Shown: piece after piece, positions 7,752-16,862 of the stretch
Numbering within the stretch: position 1 is the stretch's first letter
Layout: every line of letters begins with the position of its first letter
NCBI RefSeq assembly: GCF_002263495.1
Contig: NZ_CP022753.1
Location: forward strand, 5,944,312 to 6,008,311
Direction: 5' to 3'
Source: Nocardiopsis gilva YIM 90087
GTDB lineage: Bacteria; Actinomycetota; Actinomycetes; Streptosporangiales; Streptosporangiaceae
DNA length: 64,000 bases
The notes under the pieces: model-generated
The model's database searches: none
What the model was told of the DNA's origin: nothing
What the model saw: only the letters and a program-made list of their open reading frames with translations
Position numbers and translations under genes: made by a program

Positions 7752-9209
7752 CTAACGCTTTACCAAGGCCGCTTTTCCGAGGAATCTGCAGGCGCGGTCG
7801 ATCCCGGTGGTGCTGAGAAGTCGGCTTGATGGGACGAGCAATCCCGCGATTCCATAGGTGCTGAGCTCGGCGCATCGGCGCACCAACCAAGACCATTCCA
7901 CGTTCAGATAGTCCGCGAACGCACGCAGCCGCTCGTGGGGCGTGGGAGCGTCGATGACTGAGTGTGCGCTGGCGTAGGCGGTGATGTCGGTGTACTCGCG
8001 CACCGTCGCCATGCTGTCGGTTGTGTCCACATGCCAGATGCCGTCCGTGCCCAGCCAACTGGCGATGATCGCCCAACGGTAGGGATCGAGCACGAACCCC
8101 TCAACCGTGCTGTACTCGGGATCGCTGCATACCTGAATCCGGATCCCGAAGGACTCCATCAATGCTGCCGCAAGGACGATCAGGAACCGTTCGGCCTGGG
8201 GTGAAGATCCGACGAGTAACTCGGGGATGCAAAATGAGCGCGTCGCTCCGGTCGGGAACCTCTCGGACAGGGCCTTGAGGTAGCTGTACTTGTGGGCGAA
8301 CAACAGCCACGTGCTGGCCTCCTCGCCGGTGCGCTCACGCGTCCAGAAGTCAGGGGTGGAGGTGAGGCGGGAGGATTGGCGGAGGATGTATCGGGCGCAG
8401 AAGTCCGAGCCCATCCACAACTGGGAGACCGCAGTCAGCTCCGCGGCCATGTCCCGTCCGGCCGAGGAACGAGGAAACTTCTCGAAGTTGTCGAGTTCGG
8501 ACTTGCGCTCGGAGATCAACGCATCATCGAACAGAAGCGCTCTGTCCAAGGAGCTCGCCGCCCACAGCAGACCTGTGGTGAGGTCATCGAGGACATACGC
8601 CCCGGGAATGCTGATGTCGGCCGTGCCGGGTGCTTGTCGGAGTCGGCGGCGTTTCCTGCGGGCATCGATCGCGACCATCGCGGGGCCGTCCGCATCGTCG
8701 TGGATTCCAACCAGGAGTTGGGCTTGGACGGGCGTCACGGCAGCGGGCGGTTCCTCAATGCGGATCTTGTCCTCCCGCCGAGTCGCTCGACTGATCTGCA
8801 CTTCGATCCGTGCACCAGCGAAGAAGCGGCCCGAGGCAGTTTTCAGATAGCCCTCCCCGCCGGGTTCGGCCGCACCGTGCAGTGACACGTTCGGCCCGGT
8901 CACTGCCGTGGGCCCCGAGACAGCTTCGGGAGCCAGGCTCACAGCTTGGCGCTGGTGGGCGTCCAAAAGTGGCCAGGCGCGGCTGAGAACGCCGCCGGTG
9001 TCGAGGATTTCGTCGAGTTTGTAGGCGAGGCTGCTCGGGCAAGCGCGCTCAGCGGTTTCGATCTTGCCGATCATGCTGCCGCTGATCCATACCCGTTGGC
9101 CGAGTTCCTTTTGGGACATGCCGCGTTGCAGTCGCCAGTGACGCAGCTCGGCACCGAACCAAGCACCGATGGAATGACCTGGTCGTAGCGCTTTGAGTGG
9201 CTGAGGCAC
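7752..9209 (-). CDS. XRE family regulator divergent from the FxLD lanthipeptide cluster
   Basis: A GTG at 9209 follows GGAGGTGCCCCG and opens a 485-residue frame. A Cro/C1-type helix-turn-helix lies at about residues 18-75 (RLQRGMSQKELGQRVWISGS, then MIGKIETAER). The middle and C-terminal parts contain no motif I recognise with confidence. A segment with ESFGIRIQVCSDPEYSTVEGF resembles the effector region of other XRE proteins that judge cell state. It is transcribed away from the RiPP cluster, 214 bp upstream of its methyltransferase, and that gap contains a perfect 12-bp inverted repeat. This makes it the likely pathway-specific regulator. Confidence 0.8.
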   Translation of the reverse strand: MPQPLKALRPGHSIGAWFGAELRHWRLQRGMSQKELGQRVWISGSMIGKIETAERACPSSLAYKLDEILDTGGVLSRAWPLLDAHQRQAVSLAPEAVSGPTAVTGPNVSLHGAAEPGGEGYLKTASGRFFAGARIEVQISRATRREDKIRIEEPPAAVTPVQAQLLVGIHDDADGPAMVAIDARRKRRRLRQAPGTADISIPGAYVLDDLTTGLLWAASSLDRALLFDDALISERKSELDNFEKFPRSSAGRDMAAELTAVSQLWMGSDFCARYILRQSSRLTSTPDFWTRERTGEEASTWLLFAHKYSYLKALSERFPTGATRSFCIPELLVGSSPQAERFLIVLAAALMESFGIRIQVCSDPEYSTVEGFVLDPYRWAIIASWLGTDGIWHVDTTDSMATVREYTDITAYASAHSVIDAPTPHERLRAFADYLNVEWSWLVRRCAELSTYGIAGLLVPSSRLLSTTGIDRACRFLGKAALVKR

Positions 9210-9230
9210 CGGGGCACCTCCGATGAGAGT

Positions 9231-9260
9231 TGATGCGGACAGTTCCTGCTGTCCGCATCA
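9231..9260. promoter_or_regulatory. Perfect inverted repeat in the XRE/FxLD divergent promoter
   Basis: TGATGCGGACAG at 9231-9242 is repeated inverted as CTGTCCGCATCA at 9249-9260, with a 6-base spacer. Its place 22 bp upstream of the XRE start codon and within the only gap between regulator and cluster makes it a candidate operator. It could also act as a bidirectional hairpin. Confidence 0.6.
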
Positions 9261-9423
9261 GCATCTCGACTCGTGCCCCTGAGCGCCACCAAATTGGGAA
9301 CTGCGGTCAGCCGCACGTTCGGGCAGGACGTGAGAAGCATTCATAGATGTGCGGTTGCCCGGGTTCTAGCAGCGCGGCAAGCCTGTGGCGTATCGGCCAT
9401 CGATCCCAACGAGGAGCACCCCA

Positions 9424-10653
9424 ATGAGCGAAAACGCGACCATCGACCCCGGCCGCGCCGAAGAGTTGCGGGACCAGGCCGTCACCCAGCTCGTCACCGA
9501 CGGCACGATTGTCTCTCAACGGGTCGAGGCCGCCATGCGCGCGGTTCCCCGTGAACGATTCGCGCCCGAAGCCGCCTTGGAGGACGTCTACAGCCCCTAT
9601 GGCGCGGTGATCACCAAGCGGGATGAGCACAGGGTCGCGGTCAGCTCGGTGTCGGCCGCCCAGATCCAGGCGATGATGCTGGAGCAGGCTGACCTGCGTC
9701 CGGGGCACCGGGTGCTGGAGATCGGATCAGGCGGGTACAACGCGGCGCTGCTCGCCGAGATCGTCGGCCCGGGCGGTGCGGTCACCACAATCGACATCGA
9801 CCCCGAGGTCACAGAGCGCGCGACTCGGCTCCTCAAGGAGAACGGCTATGAGCGGGTGCGCGTGGTGCGCGCCGATGCCGCCCAGGGGGTTCCCGAGCAC
9901 GCCCCTTACGACCGAATCCTGGTGACTGCAGGGGCCTGGGACATTCCACCGGCCTGGATGGACCAGCTCGCCGCTGGTGGGCGGCTCGTGGTGCCCCTGC
10001 GAATGCGCAACCTCACCCGATCAATCAGCTTCCTCAAGTCCGGCGATCACCTGACCAGCACCTCGGCCCGCATCTGCGGGTTCGTGCCCATGCAGGGCGC
10101 CGAGGAGCACCGCGAGACGCTGGTGCTGGTCAACGGAACTGAGGAGATCGCTCTGCGTTTCGATGACGAGGTGCCCGCTGACCCCCACCAGCTGGACAAC
10201 GCGATACTCCACCCCCGTGTCGAGACCTGGACCGGGGTCACCGTTGGCCTGCAAGAGGTCATCGACACGCTCCAGCTGTACCTGGCCACACACTTGCCCG
10301 GATTCTGCATCATGGCCGTCGACCCCAACCTGGACACCGGGCTGGTCTCACCGAACAACCCCCGCTTCTCCCTGGCCGCCGTCGACGACGACACCTTCGC
10401 CTACCTCGTCACCCGCCGCACCCCTGAGGAACAGTCGGTCGAATATGGCATCCACGCCTACGGCCCTCACGGGGCGGCGTTCGCCGACGCGGTGTCGGAA
10501 CACGTGCGCACCTGGGCACGCGAACAGCGCGGCGGCCCCGGACCGCGTATCGACGTCTATCCCGTCTCCGCTGATGTAGCGGCGGACCTGGTCATCACCA
10601 AGATGCACACCCGCGTCACATTCACCTGGCCCCCGGCCACCGCTGCGGGCTAG
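9424..10653 (+). CDS. fxlM: FxLD-system methyltransferase (PCMT family, isoaspartate-type)
   Basis: This 409-residue protein starts at an ATG behind GAGGAGC. Residues 15-210 form a protein-L-isoaspartate O-methyltransferase domain: a PCMT lead-in (VPRERFAPEAALEDVYSP), the SAM-binding motif I (VLEIGSGGYNAALLAEIVG), and AAGGRLVVPL. The C-terminal half is the extension found in methyltransferases linked to FxLD lanthipeptides. The following gene is an FxLD precursor. Related lanthipeptide methyltransferases (OlvSA) methylate a core Asp and promote aspartimide or isoaspartate formation, so the same reaction on the Asp-Gly of the peptide at 10692-10856 is likely. It is the first gene of the cluster. 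Confidence 0.9.
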   Translation: MSENATIDPGRAEELRDQAVTQLVTDGTIVSQRVEAAMRAVPRERFAPEAALEDVYSPYGAVITKRDEHRVAVSSVSAAQIQAMMLEQADLRPGHRVLEIGSGGYNAALLAEIVGPGGAVTTIDIDPEVTERATRLLKENGYERVRVVRADAAQGVPEHAPYDRILVTAGAWDIPPAWMDQLAAGGRLVVPLRMRNLTRSISFLKSGDHLTSTSARICGFVPMQGAEEHRETLVLVNGTEEIALRFDDEVPADPHQLDNAILHPRVETWTGVTVGLQEVIDTLQLYLATHLPGFCIMAVDPNLDTGLVSPNNPRFSLAAVDDDTFAYLVTRRTPEEQSVEYGIHAYGPHGAAFADAVSEHVRTWAREQRGGPGPRIDVYPVSADVAADLVITKMHTRVTFTWPPATAAG

Positions 10654-10691
10654 GCCATCTCACACCACCACAGGTAAGGAGAGTGATTCCC

Positions 10692-10856
10692 ATGGCTACC
10701 TCCACCCCTATTGACGACGAGTTCGCTCTCAACGTCGAGGTCGTAGTGTCCACACACCCCAACGGCAAGCTCATGTGCAACACCGGTGACGGGTGCGGCA
10801 ATACCTGCCAGCAGGGGGCTTCGGCCTGCAACTCCTTCGTGGGCGACCCCGCCTGA
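10692..10856 (+). CDS. FxLD family lanthipeptide precursor
   Basis: This 54-residue peptide starts at an ATG behind AAGGAGAGTGATTCCC. The leader contains FALNVEVV at residues 11-18, a variant of the F-x-L-D/N box that recruits LanB. The likely core (HPNGKLMCNTGDGCGNTC, then QQGASACNSFVG) has four cysteines at 29, 35, 39 and 46 and hydroxyl residues at Thr31, Thr38, Ser44 and Ser48 for dehydration. Asp33-Gly34 is an ideal aspartimide site for the PCMT-type methyltransferase encoded just upstream. A hairpin follows the stop codon and probably raises precursor output over the enzymes. No protease gene for leader removal was seen. Confidence 0.9.
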   Translation: MATSTPIDDEFALNVEVVVSTHPNGKLMCNTGDGCGNTCQQGASACNSFVGDPA

Positions 10857-10871
10857 GGCGCCCGTGCCCCA

Positions 10872-10905
10872 GGGGTGGGTCGGAACCCCGCTTCGGACCC
10901 ACCCC
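10872..10905 (+). terminator. Hairpin between precursor and lanB (attenuator)
   Basis: GGGGTGGGTC at 10872-10881 pairs with GACCCACCCC at 10896-10905 across a 14-base loop. It lies between the precursor stop and the lanB start. Partial termination here would make more precursor than modification enzymes, as is common in lanthipeptide operons. Confidence 0.65.
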
Positions 10906-10953
10906 CGCACATCCCGCCCCACGAATGGAGTTGAGGACGAAACGAGGGCAACC

Positions 10954-13900
10954 ATGTCGAAGCGATCCCCGTACGGCTACCGCTGGAGCGGCGCAGCACA
11001 GCTACGCGCCAGCACCACCCCACACGACCTCACCGTCCCCCACGACCCCTTCGACGACGCCTCCATCACACCGGGGCGTGAGTGGCTGGCCAGCGTCTGG
11101 GAGCGCGAGGAGGTCCGCGATGCCCTGGCCACGGTCAACCCCGCCTTGTGCGACCACATCACCACCACCCTGTCGAGGCAGGACGCCACCCCGCGCCGCG
11201 TGCGCAAGACGGTGCTCTCGCTGGTCGCCTACCTGCTCCGCTGGCAGCGCCCGACCCCGCTGGCGACATTCGCGGGAGTCGCCTCCCTCTCCATCGGGGA
11301 CCATCCCGATGCTGTGCGGGGCACCGACCATCGCATCGTCGCGCGCCCCGACTCCGACTGGCTGTCCGATGTCATCGACCGCCTGCACGGATGCCGAGCC
11401 CTGCTGGAGCGGCTGAGAGTGGTGACGGACAACACCGGCCACGTCCGCGGGGAACGGTTCGTGACGTCCGGGCACTCAGCCGACGGCCAGACACACCTGG
11501 CCGCACCCGAAGAGGTTTCCATCAGTCACAGCCCGCCGGTGGCCGCTGCTCTGGACGCCGCGCGCACCCCCGTGCCCTACGCCCAGTTGCGCGACCTGCT
11601 CGCCCAGCGCTTCCCGAAGGCGGACCCCGCGCGCATCATGGCGATGCTCGATGACCTCATCGCCCACCGCGTGCTGCTCACCAGCCTGTGGGCACCGATG
11701 ACCCGCATAGACGCACTGGGGCATGTGTGTGAGGAACTCGCGGCAGCCAATGCCCAGGACATCGACGAGATCGCCGACGTGGTGGAGCGGCTGGAAGCGA
11801 TCCACCGGCAGCTCATCCGCCCGACCCCGACCACCCTGCGGGAGCGTACGGCCCCTGTCATCGACCAGATGCACACGCTCACGGGCATCGCCCCCACGCC
11901 GCTCACCGTAGACACGATCGTGGACTGCCAAGTGCGCCTGCCCCACCACGTGGTGCGCGCCGCGGAGGAGGCCGCCGATGTGCTCACCCGCCTGAGCTCC
12001 CACCCCTTCGGCGCACCGCCCTGGCGCGACTACCACGCCCGTTTCCGCGAACGGTACGGCCCCGGTGCGCTCGTTCCCGTACTCGACCTGGTCAGTGACA
12101 GCGGCCTGGGCCTGCCTGCCGGATACCTGGGCTCCGGGCGCGGACGCACGCCGCGGCCCCTGACCGACCGCGACACCGCCCTGCTCGCCCTTGTCCAGAG
12201 AGCTATGGCCAAGGGCAGCGATGAGATCGTCCTCACCGAGCCCCTCATCGACGAACTCGCCCCCGAGGACGACGTCCTGACCGTGCCTCGCGTCGAGCTA
12301 TGCGGAGAGATCCATGCCGCCACACTCCATGCGCTCGCAGAGGGGGACTTCAGCCTCGTCGTGACCGCAGCACCGCGCCCGACCAGCAGCATGGCCGGGC
12401 GATTCGCTCACCTGCTGCCCGACGACGACCAGCAACGACTCGCCGCCTCCTATCACAGCCCGCAGCCCGACACGCTGGTCGCGCAGCTGTCGTTTCCGCC
12501 ACGCAAGCGCCGAAACGCCAACATCGCCCGCACCACACGCCTACTGCCCTGGGCCATCCCACTGGCCGAACACCACTCGACCGGTCCCGACGTGATCCCG
12601 CTTTCCGACCTCGCCGTCACCGCCGATGCCCGCCACTTCCACTTGCTGCGGATCTCCACCGGCCAGCGCGTTGAAGCCCACGTCACCCACGCCCTGGAAC
12701 CCGCAACCCACACCCCGCCCCTGGCCCGCTTCCTCGCCGAGATCACGCACAGCCGTTGCGCCGCCTATGGCCCCTTCGACTTCGGCGCCGCCGCGCACCT
12801 GCCCTACCTACCCCGGGTGCGCTACAACACCACGATCCTTTCCGCCGCTCGGTGGCTGCTCGACGCCGACAACCTTCCTCGCGCCACCGCGCCCACTCCC
12901 GAGTGGGAGGAGAGCTTCACCCGATGGCGTCGACACTGGCGTGTCCCCGACCAAGTCGCGCTGGTGGAGCACGATCGGCGGCTTCCGCTGAACCTGTCAC
13001 ACCCCGTTCACCGCCGACTGCTGCGCCAGCGGCTGGGCACCCACGACTGGGTGGAGCTGCGGGAGGCCGCAGCTCCAGAGCAGATGGGCTGGCTCGGTCA
13101 TCCGCACGAGGCGCTGTTCACCCTGACACGCCCCGAGCCCATCACCCCGCCGCCCCTAATCCCGCTCCCCGTACGTCCGGTCAGCACCCAGGAGGCCCAT
13201 CTGCCCGGGGGAGACGTCGTGCATGCCCAGCTTTATGCCCACCCCCAGCGTTTCGACGAGATCATCACCGCCTATCTGCCCGAGCTGGGGTGCCTCCTCC
13301 ACGCGCGCGACGCGTGGTGGTTCCATCGGCACTGCGACATGACGCGCCGGGATACGGATCAGTACCTGGCCTTCTACCTTCGCGTTCCTCCCGCCCTCTC
13401 CTACGGACAAGCCGTCGAGACCGTGCACACCTGGGCTCAAGACCTGCGCCGCCATCGCCTGCTGTCTCGCCTGGCTCTGGCCACCTACCAGCCGCAGACC
13501 GGGCGCTATGGGTACGGCCCGGCGCTACAGGCAGCCGAGGAGGTGTTCGCCGCCGACTCAGCCGCCGCCGTTGCACAGATCCGCGCGGCCCGCCGCTCGC
13601 ACACCGCTCCCCAGCCCCTGGCGGCGGCCAGCATGGTCGACCTCGTCACGTCCTTCACCGACCACGGACTTCAATGGCTGTCCGACGACATGCCCCACAC
13701 TGCCGGCCCCGTGGACCAATCCCTCCGCCGCCAGGCCCTGCACTTGGCCGCCCCCGATGGCGACCGCACCGCCCTATACGCCCTGAATAGCGGCGATGAG
13801 GTGGCCGCCGCATGGCAGACCCGCGCCGCCGCCCTGGCCGACTACCACAAGCACTTGGCTTCCGAGCGAGACCCGCACACGGTCCTGCGGTCCCTGCTCC

Positions 13901-14007
13901 ACCTCCACCACGTGCGCGCGCTCGGCGTCAGCCCCAACCAGGAGACCCTCACCATCCGGACCGCACGCGTTGTCGCTCGCTCCCACACCGCGCGGACGGC
14001 ACGATGA
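10954..14007 (+). CDS. lanB: Class I lanthipeptide dehydratase LanB
   Basis: This protein of 1017 residues is the usual full length for LanB (NisB is about 990). The start was set at ATG 10954; a longer in-frame opening includes the precursor region and was rejected. The N-terminal two-thirds is the tRNA-Glu-dependent glutamylation domain, with SPYGYRWSGAAQLRAST at the start and RFRERYGPGALVPVLDLVSD near residue 360. The last 280 residues are the SpaB_C elimination domain (QLYAHPQRFDEIITAYL, then ARDAWWFHRHCD). Ser and Thr in the FxLD core are glutamylated, then glutamate is eliminated to give dehydroamino acids. It overlaps lanC by the ATGA motif, so translation is coupled. Confidence 0.93.
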   Translation: MSKRSPYGYRWSGAAQLRASTTPHDLTVPHDPFDDASITPGREWLASVWEREEVRDALATVNPALCDHITTTLSRQDATPRRVRKTVLSLVAYLLRWQRPTPLATFAGVASLSIGDHPDAVRGTDHRIVARPDSDWLSDVIDRLHGCRALLERLRVVTDNTGHVRGERFVTSGHSADGQTHLAAPEEVSISHSPPVAAALDAARTPVPYAQLRDLLAQRFPKADPARIMAMLDDLIAHRVLLTSLWAPMTRIDALGHVCEELAAANAQDIDEIADVVERLEAIHRQLIRPTPTTLRERTAPVIDQMHTLTGIAPTPLTVDTIVDCQVRLPHHVVRAAEEAADVLTRLSSHPFGAPPWRDYHARFRERYGPGALVPVLDLVSDSGLGLPAGYLGSGRGRTPRPLTDRDTALLALVQRAMAKGSDEIVLTEPLIDELAPEDDVLTVPRVELCGEIHAATLHALAEGDFSLVVTAAPRPTSSMAGRFAHLLPDDDQQRLAASYHSPQPDTLVAQLSFPPRKRRNANIARTTRLLPWAIPLAEHHSTGPDVIPLSDLAVTADARHFHLLRISTGQRVEAHVTHALEPATHTPPLARFLAEITHSRCAAYGPFDFGAAAHLPYLPRVRYNTTILSAARWLLDADNLPRATAPTPEWEESFTRWRRHWRVPDQVALVEHDRRLPLNLSHPVHRRLLRQRLGTHDWVELREAAAPEQMGWLGHPHEALFTLTRPEPITPPPLIPLPVRPVSTQEAHLPGGDVVHAQLYAHPQRFDEIITAYLPELGCLLHARDAWWFHRHCDMTRRDTDQYLAFYLRVPPALSYGQAVETVHTWAQDLRRHRLLSRLALATYQPQTGRYGYGPALQAAEEVFAADSAAAVAQIRAARRSHTAPQPLAAASMVDLVTSFTDHGLQWLSDDMPHTAGPVDQSLRRQALHLAAPDGDRTALYALNSGDEVAAAWQTRAAALADYHKHLASERDPHTVLRSLLHLHHVRALGVSPNQETLTIRTARVVARSHTARTAR

Positions 14008-15236
14008 ACGCCTCCTCCATACCAGCGACTGACCCGGCCGCCGTGCTCGACCGCCTCGTCCAACGCTTGTCCGCCCCGCATCCCCCGAACGCACCGGGCG
14101 AGGGGCAGTCCCTAGCCCAAGGCGCAGCGGGAACCGCCCTGCTGCACATCGAACGCGCTCACACCCGGCAGGGCACCTGGGACCAGGCTCACCGCTGGAT
14201 CACCGCAGCGACCACCGGGCAGGTCAGCGCCGCCGACACCACCGGCCTGTTCCTGGGTGCACCCGCCATCGCCTTCATGCTGCACGCCGCAGCCGCCGGT
14301 ACCTCCCGCTATGCCGACGCCCTGTCCACCGTGGACCACCACGTGTCGGCCCTCGCCCACCGGCGCGTCCACAACGCCATGAGCCGTATCCACAGCGGCG
14401 CCTTGGCCACCTTCGGCGAGTACGACGTGTTCTACGGGCTCACCGGAATCGGCGCCTACCTCCTGCACCGCGACCCCAGCAGTAGTGCCCTGCAACGCGT
14501 CCTGGACTACCTGGTTGCGCTCACCCGCCCCGTGATGGCTAACGGTCAGACCCGGCCCGGCTGGTGGGTCGCCCACGACCCCCATCGCCGCACTTCACCT
14601 CACTTCCCCGGCGGGCACGGCAATCTCGGCGTCGCCCACGGCATCACCGGCCCGTTGCTGCTGCTCAGCCAGGCCCTGCGGCGTGGAGTCACCGTGGACG
14701 GCCACCAGGAGGCCATCACCACCATCAGCGCCCACCTCGACCACTGGCAACAGAACACAGACCCCGGCCCCTGGTGGCCCGAGCACCTCACCGCCCACGA
14801 TCTGGCCACCGGAACCACCCACCAACCCGGCCCAACGCGCCCCTCCTGGTGCTACGGCACCCCCGGGATCGCCCGCGCCGGACAACTCGCCGCGCTGGCC
14901 ATCGGCGATACCCACCGGCAACGCTTCTTCGAATGCGCCCTCGACCGATGCCTGTCCGACCCCGTTCAGGTGGAGCGCCTCACCGACGCCAGCCTGTGTC
15001 ACGGCTGGGCCGGCCTCTACCAGACCGTGTGGCGCATGGCTCGCGACGCCACCTTTCCGACCCTGGCCGACCACCTTCCCCGCCTGGCTGCCCAGCTGCT
15101 CCGCCACGCCGATCCCACGAACGTCACGGCTCCGGGACTCTTGGAAGGCCAGGCGGGCGCTGCCCTCCCCCTAATCACTTCCGTCGAAGATCGCGAACCG
15201 GTCTCTGGATGGGACGCATGCCTGCTGATCGACTGA
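14004..15236 (+). CDS. lanC: Lanthionine cyclase LanC
   Basis: This 410-residue protein carries the zinc ligands of the LanC family: the Cys of SWCYGTPGIARAG (about residue 290) and the Cys-His pair of LCHGWAGLYQTVWR (about residue 332). The repeated GxxG helical hairpins of the alpha-toroid are also present (GVAHGITGPLLLLSQAL). The enzyme activates core cysteine thiols through zinc and adds them to dehydroamino acids to form (methyl)lanthionine rings. It starts inside the last codons of lanB (ATGA) and its end overlaps the next gene by 19 bases, so lanB, lanC and the elimination-domain gene form one translationally coupled unit. Confidence 0.93.
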   Translation: MNASSIPATDPAAVLDRLVQRLSAPHPPNAPGEGQSLAQGAAGTALLHIERAHTRQGTWDQAHRWITAATTGQVSAADTTGLFLGAPAIAFMLHAAAAGTSRYADALSTVDHHVSALAHRRVHNAMSRIHSGALATFGEYDVFYGLTGIGAYLLHRDPSSSALQRVLDYLVALTRPVMANGQTRPGWWVAHDPHRRTSPHFPGGHGNLGVAHGITGPLLLLSQALRRGVTVDGHQEAITTISAHLDHWQQNTDPGPWWPEHLTAHDLATGTTHQPGPTRPSWCYGTPGIARAGQLAALAIGDTHRQRFFECALDRCLSDPVQVERLTDASLCHGWAGLYQTVWRMARDATFPTLADHLPRLAAQLLRHADPTNVTAPGLLEGQAGAALPLITSVEDREPVSGWDACLLID

Positions 15237-16267
15237 TCCACCCGCTTCAAGCCCCAACAGCAGAGGTCATGGAGCGCGCCGTCCTGCAGGTCCTTGGTGG
15301 AAACCCGCTGCCCGACGTGGCCGCGCACCTGAGGATGGATCCCACGGAGCTAGACACAGCAGTGGGGGTGTTCCGCTGCGGCGGACGCGACGCCCTCTGC
15401 CAGCGCGCCAGCGCCCGCTGGTGGCAGGTCTACGTCGAATTCACCGAATGGGAGACGGCTGAGTCCTACGCAGTGGACCATCTTGCTCCGCTCCTGCGAC
15501 GTTGGGAAGCCGAGCAGGACATCACCGGCTGGTGGTTCATCCGCAAATACCCCTGCTGGAGACTGCGCCTGCGCCCGCGCGGCCCGCAGTCCCCAGCACG
15601 GATCCGCGCGGCCCTGGACGACCTGGTGAACGCCGGGCGGATCCGACGGTGGTGGACCGGCATCTACGAACCGGAAACCGCCGCGTTCGGAGGACATGTC
15701 GGCATCGCGATCGCTCACAACCTCTTCCACGCCGACAGCAGGGCGGTCCTGGACCTCTCCACGCGCGATCACACCACGATTGGCCGCCGTGAACTGTCCA
15801 TCCTGCTCTGCACAGCGCTGATGCGCGGCGCTGGCCTCGAATGGTACGAACAGGGCGACGTGTGGGACCGCGTCCGCCACGAACGCCCCACCCCGCCGGA
15901 CGTCACCCCTGAACGGCTTCGCCCTATGGTCAATGCCCTACAGACACTGCTGCTGGCCGATACCGCCCCCGATGGGCTCATGTTCGGTCCGGACGGCCCT
16001 CTGAAATTCGCTGCAACCTGGGCCACCGCCTCCGACCAGGCGGGTCGGGATCTGAGGGCGGCGGTCCGTAACGGCACACTCGAACGGGGTTTGCGTCGCA
16101 TCTTGTCCTACCTAGTGATCTTCCACTGGAATCGCCTCGGCCTCTCAGGGCGGGACCAGAGCGCGCTGTCCTGGGCTGCACGCACCGCAATTCTGGACGC
16201 GCCTACCCCAAACCATGATGGTCCAGGAGGCAACCTCCCACAGGCACCGCCGGAAGCTGTCGGGTGA
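15218..16267 (+). CDS. Standalone SpaB_C / thiopeptide-type bacteriocin biosynthesis protein
   Basis: This 349-residue protein starts at ATG 15218 (an alternative ATG is at 15209). The C-terminal 290 residues match the elimination-domain family found at the end of LanB and alone in thiopeptide clusters: RWWQVYVEFTEWETAE, then DITGWWFIRKYPCWRLRLRP, then VNAGRIRRWWTGIYEPE, and LSYLVIFHWNRLGLSG near the end. The first 70 residues are a helical extension. Because the LanB of this cluster already has its own C-terminal elimination domain, this is a second copy. It may handle a different residue, or act with the FxLD methyltransferase. It is the last gene of the cluster. Confidence 0.85.
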   Translation: MPADRLIHPLQAPTAEVMERAVLQVLGGNPLPDVAAHLRMDPTELDTAVGVFRCGGRDALCQRASARWWQVYVEFTEWETAESYAVDHLAPLLRRWEAEQDITGWWFIRKYPCWRLRLRPRGPQSPARIRAALDDLVNAGRIRRWWTGIYEPETAAFGGHVGIAIAHNLFHADSRAVLDLSTRDHTTIGRRELSILLCTALMRGAGLEWYEQGDVWDRVRHERPTPPDVTPERLRPMVNALQTLLLADTAPDGLMFGPDGPLKFAATWATASDQAGRDLRAAVRNGTLERGLRRILSYLVIFHWNRLGLSGRDQSALSWAARTAILDAPTPNHDGPGGNLPQAPPEAVG

Positions 16268-16862
16268 TCCTGACCAGGCGTACCGTGCTCCCACGTAACA
16301 ACGACGCGGAGCGCATCCGTCCATCCGCGGCCGTTCCCCACCGAGTCGGCAGGCCCGGTGCACCACCAAGGGTGCACGCCGGACATGCGACTGGCAATCT
16401 GAATACGCCTGGCTATGAGACGCGCACCCGGGAAATCAGTAGGCGCTGAGCACCAATAGCCCTCTTCGGGGGACGTGACCGAGGCTTCAAGGGGACCCCA
16501 GACAAGCGGTCAATCCGGTAGCCGTCGGCTGACGATCAGCGCAACGATACCCCGGCGGCGCCCAGGAACATGGCGCAGCCTGCTGCCCGGGCCGCCAGCA
16601 TGCGGTTCGGGCAGCCCTGCTTCGCGGAAACCGCGCCTGACATTATCGGGCGCATCCCTCTTTGGAGACTAATGCGAAGTATCGCACTCCCCTCACCTGC
16701 ACACCTCCGTGATCGCCTGGACTTTGTATCAGTCCGGCGCGTGTTCACCAAGCTGGACACACCTGTCGTGTACATGCCGGGCACGCCTTAAATTGGGTGA
16801 CTAGCAGGAACACCACGACCTTCGGGTCGCCTCCCTTTGACGAACAAGGACACCCCCGACTG
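16268..16862. other. Intergenic region between the FxLD cluster and hsdM
   Basis: No gene is supported here. A hairpin at 16358-16377 could end the cluster transcript, and the rest must hold the hsdM promoter. A GTG at 16797 is in frame with hsdM but lacks a ribosome binding site and was not used as the start. Confidence 0.5.
16358..16377 (+). terminator. Weak terminator hairpin after the FxLD cluster
   Basis: GTGCACC at 16358-16364 pairs with GGTGCAC at 16371-16377 across 6 bases. Partial flanking complementarity (CCG and CGG) extends it. It lies 90 bases after the last cluster gene. Confidence 0.4.

Noticed and set aside
16797-16862. Longer N-terminus for hsdM from a GTG at 16797
   Set aside because: No ribosome binding site precedes it and the extra residues do not resemble HsdM starts. 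ATG 16863 matches the family's usual first residues.
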